A DNA stretch of 64,000 bases from Allium sativum (lineage: Eukaryota > Streptophyta > Magnoliopsida > Asparagales > Amaryllidaceae): the NCBI GenBank assembly GCA_030737875.1, contig CM060926.1, positions 314,686,922-314,750,921 on the forward strand, written 5' to 3'. Positions within the stretch are counted from its first letter, which is position 1. Each line of letters opens with the position of its first letter. Position numbers and translations under genes: made by a program. Positions 58,861-64,000 of this stretch are shown in pieces. Under the pieces are notes generated by a model, which was not told the origin of the DNA, did not search any database, and was given only the letters and a program-made list of their open reading frames with translations.

Positions 58861-59073
58861 AAGCAAAGAAAAAGGGGAAGCCGAACCAATCCAGGGAGGG
58901 AGAGGACTAAAACCCGAGATGCAAAGGTAGTCCGAATAGGAAGTTTGTACCCAGGATCCTGTTGGGGACCAACGGGTCAACTTCATGTGTTGGGCTTTTC
59001 TGCGGGACGTGTGCTAAGGGGTTATCGACGTTTATAGCTTTGATTCACCACCAAGACGGATGTTAGGCTACAT

Positions 59074-59265
59074 ATCAATGCAGTGGGGTAGTTACTACTC
59101 CATGGGGCAAAGTGATCGTAGCAAGGCTATGAGCCAGTGCAGTGGAGTTGTTATGACTTCATGGGGCAGAGTGGACATAGCAAAGACTAGTGGCTATGGA
59201 TCAGTGCAGTGGTGTCATCATGACTCCATGGGCAGAGTGATCATAGCAAGGAATAGGGTGATCAA
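59074..59265. repeat. About 65-bp tandem repeat, three units
   Basis: Units of the form CAGTGCAGTGGGG...CTCCATGGGGCA...GTGATCGTAGCAAGG...ATGAGC. The second LTR has about five units at 63449-63760, so the copy number differs between the LTRs. Confidence 0.8.
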
Positions 59266-59503
59266 AGTGGTGGATGTTGTATGCTTTACGCACTGAGTGA
59301 GGGATGTGAGAATGGTTGCTATGTTTGGTTGTTTGCTTTCACTATGACATGCACACCCCCACCCCCGTATTCTTTACACCATATTTTAGTGGCACCTTAG
59401 ATTATTGAGCGGAATGCTGTGCTAACTCTTTGGATGCAGGTCCAGATTAAGGTATGGTCTAGTATACCTGTTATTGTTATGTTTTGATGCTTATCGCTCA
59501 TAC

Positions 59504-59554
59504 CAGACTTTTTGTCTGACCCAGAGTTTTATGTCTCTTCTTATTACTCTGGGT
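59504..59554 (+). promoter_or_regulatory. Conserved LTR double hairpin, family B
   Basis: CAGAC (59504-59508) pairs with GTCTG (59514-59518), where other families have CAGTC with GACTG. ACCCAGAGT (59519-59527) pairs perfectly with ACTCTGGGT (59546-59554), where other families use G-U pairs. It lies about 460 bases before the LTR end. Confidence 0.6.
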
Positions 59555-60015
59555 GCTCTCACGAGTAGACTAGAGACAGGTTAGCTGGTGATGTACGAGT
59601 AGTTGTACCGGAGACGAGCAGGAGGCTTCCACATATGATATACATAGATATTCTCCCTGTGTCGCTGCGGGTCACTACTTTGGGCATTAGTAGTGTACGT
59701 TTTTCTTTGCTTTTCTTTAGAGACAGTTGAAAAGTTGTAATAATGATGATGTGAACATAAGCTGTGTTTGGATTTCTGCTGCTATGATGTCTAGTTTTAG
59801 TTTCCAACTTATGCACTGTCTCGCCTGTTTTATGTCAAGTATGTTGTTATTGTATTTTATTCCATGCGCTGTGAGACATTCTACAGGTCCTTTGTTAGTT
59901 CACCAGTAAGTTCTCTTCTTTTTCCTTCCTTTGACGACCGTCCCGTGCTGGTTGGACATCGGCACAGCGTATTTTCATGGGAAATGTCGGCTGGTGCGGG
60001 GCGGGCCTTCACACT

Positions 60016-60027
60016 TGGTATCAGAGC
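60016..60027 (+). other. Primer-binding site, initiator Met tRNA
   Basis: TGGTATCAGAGC two bases after the LTR end at 60013. Confidence 0.95.
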
Positions 60028-60150
60028 TCTAGGTTGCACATTTAACCTAGGGAAAGACACCAAGGAGAGATAATACGTATATGAGAGCGCGTATTTATGA
60101 TTATTTTGATTTTTAAAAGCTATATATATATACTATTAGTATTGCTAAGG

Positions 60151-61890
60151 ATGAAGTCACACTACACTGACACCACAAAGAGGATGGTAATCGTTTCTCT
60201 TTACAGATTGAACGATGAGCCGATATACGAGAGGTGCTGTAGAGGAGCCAACAATGGGAATGCTCCTGACATGAGAGCTATGTTTACTGACTTCATGAGA
60301 GAGATGTTTAGGGACGTTCAGAGGGCAGTTCCTAACGCTACTAATGGTGGTGGTGCAGCGGTGCAGGCGCCTAGGGCCGATTTCGCCAAGCTCTGTAAGG
60401 ACTACACTAGTCTTGGTGGGAAGCCGTTCCACGGAACGGAATCAGCCACGGATGTTCAAGATTGGTTGGATAGCTATGAGCGTATCTTCGAAGACTTGGG
60501 TATCGAGGATGCGATGAAGAGAAAGCTAGCATCCCGTCAACTGCAAGGGCAGGCAATGAATTGGTGGAATGCTATAAAGGCGACTACTCCCGAGGATCAT
60601 GTTACTTGGGATCAGTTTAAGATCCGCTTTAGCGATAAGTTTATCCTGGATACTCAGAAATCAGAGTTGTTTAGGAAATTTCTAGAGCTTAAGCAAAATG
60701 GTAGAGCTGTCTCGGAGTATATTGCTGAGTTTGATACCCTATCGAAATATGGGTTATCTCTTATTGATACTCCCGAGAAGAAAAATGAGAAGTTCATAAC
60801 AGGCTTGGATCAATACTTGGGGGAAAGGCTTATTAACTACATTGATGAGACGTTCGAATCGATTGTGGGAAAAGCTTTAAGATCAGAGAGTCTACCCAAG
60901 TCAAAGGCTGAGGTTACATCTGCATAAGAGCCAAAACCGCAAGCAAGCGGTGGAGGAAAGAATGGTTCTTAGAATAAGAGGAAGCAGAATCAAACCAAGG
61001 ATGGCCAGAAGAAAAAGAATAAGAAAGATGTTGAGTGCTTCAGCTGTGGTAAGAAGGGCCACTATGCCAAAGAATGTCAGGCCAAGCTAGCGGATAGGAA
61101 GTGCTTCAACTGTGGCCAAGTAGGACATCACAAGGACAAGTGTCCGCAGCCCCTTAAGGAAAAGCAGATTGTGAAAGCATATGCTATCAATGTTGTTCCT
61201 TCTTCGTCGAATGCCCCAACTACGGCAGAGAAAGGAAAGAATGTTGTTATTCAAGGTATGCTTTCTGTTTATGATGTTCCTGTTCGAGTACTGTTTGATA
61301 CCGGAGCTTCCAGTTCCTTCATATCTAGTGACCTAGTAGATAGGTTGGGATTGGAGCCCGAGATTGTCGATAGACCTTTAGTAGTGACGAACCTTATTGG
61401 TGGTTAGACTAGCCTTTTGTCGTAATGTGGTCTTATCGAGTCATGGATGCATGTTTGTTTGTGATTGCTTTGTTTTGGGCTTTACTGGGTTTGGCATTAT
61501 TTTGGGAGTCGATTGGCTCCAAAGATACGGGGTGGTGGTAGACTGTGAGGGCTTTTTGGTGACAGTTAAAGCAGATGATGGGCGGAGGGTACTGTTTGGT
61601 GGTCTACCTAATGATGGGATAATGGCTAGTTTTCTAAATTCCCTCGACATCCTGCATGATGAGTTGTCAGATGTGCCCGTGGTTGGCCAGTATCCGGACG
61701 TCTTCGAGGATGTGACCGGACTTCCACCACACCGAGAGATTGAGTTCCGTATCGATTTGGTGAAGGATGCCTGACCTATAGTGATGCCACTTCGTCGTAT
61801 GGCGTCGAGTGAGCAGCGAGAGCTCGGGGTGCAAGTAAGCGATCTTTTGAAGAAGGGATTTGTCAGAAGAAGTGTTTCTGAGTGGGGAGT
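60151..61890 (+). pseudogene. Gypsy gag-protease with a truncated reverse transcriptase
   Basis: Gag forms the particle and protease matures it. The gag frame is open to a TAA at 60925-60927, with a retrotransposon gag domain about 60430-60880 (VQDWLDSYERIFEDLG, MNWWNAIKATTPEDH). The same frame continues past a TAG (60970) into two zinc knuckles (CFSCGKKGHYAKEC near 61039, CFNCGQVGHHKDKC near 61102) and protease (VLFDTGASSSF near 61290), then stops at 61405. After a frame change, protease C-terminus (ILGVDWLQRYG) and the start of reverse transcriptase follow, with a TGA at 61772. The frame ends at VSEWG at 61888, where an LTR starts. The catalytic RT, RNase H and integrase are absent. Start codon uncertain. 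Confidence 0.88.
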
Positions 61891-64000
61891 TGTAATGACC
61901 CGTATTCTACACATCATAGGATCGTAGAATATTTATTTCTTTCCCATGTGAAGTCGTATGGTTATGTAACTTTGGGAAACATCTATTAGAGTCATTTCCC
62001 ATGTCCATGATTTTTGTCGATTTTTAAATGACCATTTTGCCCCTAGTTGGTACTGTTTTGGCCATAACTTTTGATTGGAAAGGAATTTTAACCTGAAACC
62101 ACTTCCATTTGATTCGTTTGATGGTTTCTCTTTCCGTAGAGTGGTCACATTAGCCAAACGGACTTACCGTTTGAGAGATATGGCTGAAACAAGATTTGGA
62201 GGGTGAAAAAACTGCTTAACCGGGCCAAATCGGGTGATTAGTGAGTAGGCCCATAACCCATTTCGGGATTAGGGTTATGAGAGGGCTGAAATGAGATGGA
62301 GAATCATTCCATTTCAGTTTTCTAGCCTCCACTTATCACCAAGGATCCCTAAAAATGGCCTCCAACCTCTAAATCACCTCCAAATCACCCTTAGGTTAAG
62401 GATTTGGCTTAGCAACCCCTAATCAAGAAGGATCTTCACCAAATCAACAAAGGAGCTGCTGTTTGGTATTGGAATTCGCATCAAATCAGAGAATCATTTC
62501 AGATCTTAGTTTATTTTGTGGCTAAGGTGAGTGATTTGCTTAGTCTTGCACTAATTATGGCTAATTAGGAGTGATTAGTGTTAATTAGCGAATTTAAACA
62601 TGATAAAATTCTGGAAAAATGTTCATAAAATTCGGAATGATGTTTTAGACCTCTGATATGAATTTGGGTTAATTTGGTTAAGAATCATCAGTTTCACCTA
62701 AATATGCTTAAGGAGAGATTTGGGATTTTGGGTAGATTTGATCCCTTTTTACCTATTATATTGATGTTTTGATGTTTGTGGTTGATTATGCATGTTGCTA
62801 TGACTGTATGAAATGCTTTGTGACTGTTTAGAATGGTTGGAATGGTCGAAAACGCCGTCGAGGGGCGTAAACAGATCGCTGGACAAGGTGCAGGGGTTCG
62901 GATCGCATAGGGGGTTGAGGGACGATCGGATCGCCCTATGGGATCGTGGGGGCATCCCCACGAGTCGAGTCACCTCCTCCGACCCGAACCGTCTGTGCAA
63001 GGCCCACGAAGCGAATCGATGCCGCGCCGTGCCAAACTGAAGTACTCCGATCCGGATCGCGAATAAGCATTACGACCCGATCCGTCCATGAAGGGTGAGC
63101 ACGATCCGTCGACCTGGAGAAGAGCATCCGATCCGAACCGTTTGAAGGACCACGATCCGATCCGTATGGGGTGTTCCGATCCGAACCGAGAAGGGGAGCA
63201 CGATCCGAAGCAAAGGAAAGGAGGACCACGACCCGATCCGACGTAGGAGGCGCGATCCGATCCGATTCGATTATGATGACCAATAACCCGAGATGCAAAG
63301 GTAGTCCAAATGGAAGTTAGAGCTCAGGATCCCGGAACCAGTTGGGAACCAATGGGTTCACTTCATGGTTGGACTTTGCTGCGGGACGTGTGCTAAGGAG
63401 TTGTCGACGTTCATAACTTCGATTCACCACTAAGAATGGATGATGGCTGCTTATCAGTGCAGTAGGGTCATTATGACCTGAGGGGCAAAGTGATGGTAGC
63501 AAGACTACGTTATCAGTGCAGTAGGGTCGTTATGACCTGAGGGGCAAGGTGATGCGTGGTAAGACTATGAGCCAGCGCAGATGGGGTGAATAACTCCATG
63601 GGGCAAGTGGACATAGTAAGGATTTGTAAGGCTATGAGCCAGCGCAGATGGGGTGAATAACCCCATGGGGCAAGTGGACATAGCGAGGAACTAGTGGCTA
63701 CGTTATCAGTGCAGTGAAGCCATTTATGACTTCATGGGGCAAAGTGATCGTAGCAAGGAATGTTGGATGATCGAAGTGATGAATATCGTATGCTTTACGC
63801 ATTGAGTGAGAGATGTGAGGATGGATGCTACGCTTGATTGTTTACCATCATTATGACATACACATCTCCCCCACCTCCGTATCTTTACACTGTTTGATAT
63901 GATACCTTAGAGTGTTGTACAGTATGTAGTGCTAACTCTTTGGTTGCAGGTCCAGGTTCAGGTATGTTTTAGTCTACCTGTTATTATTCACTATAGATGC
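61891..64000 (+). mobile_element. Second family B LTR, cut by the window end
   Basis: Starts TGTAATGACCC and matches 57500 onward to about 59480, so about 530 bases should lie beyond the window. In the first 230 bases I count about 30 differences, and the repeat blocks differ in length. The TATTTAA of the first LTR is not present at the matching place. It is either the 3' LTR of an internally deleted element or the 5' LTR of a second, nested element. Confidence 0.85.
63449..63760. repeat. About 60-65-bp tandem repeat, five units
   Basis: Partner of 59074-59265 with two more units. Units alternate between TATCAGTGCAGTAGGG...GACCTGAGGGGCA and CCAGCGCAGATGGGG...CCATGGGGCA forms. Confidence 0.8.

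Larger units (their letters stand above)
57500..60013 (+). mobile_element. 5' LTR of a gypsy-type element (family B)
   Basis: 2514 bp, TGTAACGACCC...GGGCCTTCACA, followed after two bases by an initiator-Met primer-binding site. A TATA-like TATTTAA lies at 57884-57890. It contains a CCGATCCGAACC-rich block (58520-58860), a 3-unit tandem repeat (59074-59265) and two stems of the conserved LTR module (59504-59554). The five bases before it are GGGTA (57495-57499). Open frames across 58400-59300 follow these repeats and are not genes. Confidence 0.88.

Noticed and set aside
58400..59300. Several 60-126 codon open frames
   Set aside because: They follow CCGATCCGAACC words and 65-bp repeats within an LTR, on both strands and with no conservation between the two LTRs.

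Overview
This 64 kb window looks like repeat-rich intergenic DNA from a flowering plant. It is AT-rich, has no intact host gene, and is filled with nested plant-type transposable elements: Ty3/gypsy elements and their derivatives with very long LTRs, Ty1/copia elements primed by initiator Met tRNA, CACTA-type DNA transposons with arrays of subterminal repeats, and Tourist-like MITEs. Host-gene fragments are present only as broken pieces inside transposons: citrate synthase, a DEG9-like protease and exocyst SEC15. These fragments carry spliceosomal intron boundaries and match plant family members from memory. I ran no database search.

Layout: 1-218 is the 3' end of a gypsy-type internal region. 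219-6137 is a very long LTR with minisatellites, and 6138-7678 is a truncated second LTR of the same family. 7679-13552 is the remnant of one CACTA element, interrupted by a second CACTA element (7864-12899). 13553-16124 is mostly unassigned. 16125-17337 is a solo LTR with an AATGG target duplication. 17579-36563 is best read as one CACTA-like element. It carries citrate synthase and DEG9-like exons and was itself hit by a self-nested Tourist pair (17933-18843), a degenerate copia element (21092-26721, duplication ATAGG) and a young copia element (28169-32913, duplication CAATC).

The right part: 37249-40748 and 53172 to about 54120 are the two halves of a minus-strand LTR of the first family. 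They are split by a complete LARD-like non-autonomous element at 40749-53171 (duplication TCATA), which has about 5 kb LTRs and a 2.4 kb non-coding interior. 54433-57499 holds a CACTA-like end and a striking array of GGCTCAGTT/AACTGAGCC palindromes. 57500-64000 is a gypsy element with gag, zinc knuckles and protease, whose reverse transcriptase reading frame runs straight into another LTR at 61891.

The observations I rate highest are: (1) a CACTA-like element with two unrelated captured host-gene fragments; (2) a SEC15 fragment just inside the 5' LTR of the degenerate copia element; (3) a set of conserved, apparently covarying stem-loops near the 3' end of LTRs in otherwise different gypsy-type families; (4) the palindrome array at 55325-55703. 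The only near-intact coding capacity is the gag-pol frame of the young copia element, broken by a single in-frame TAG.
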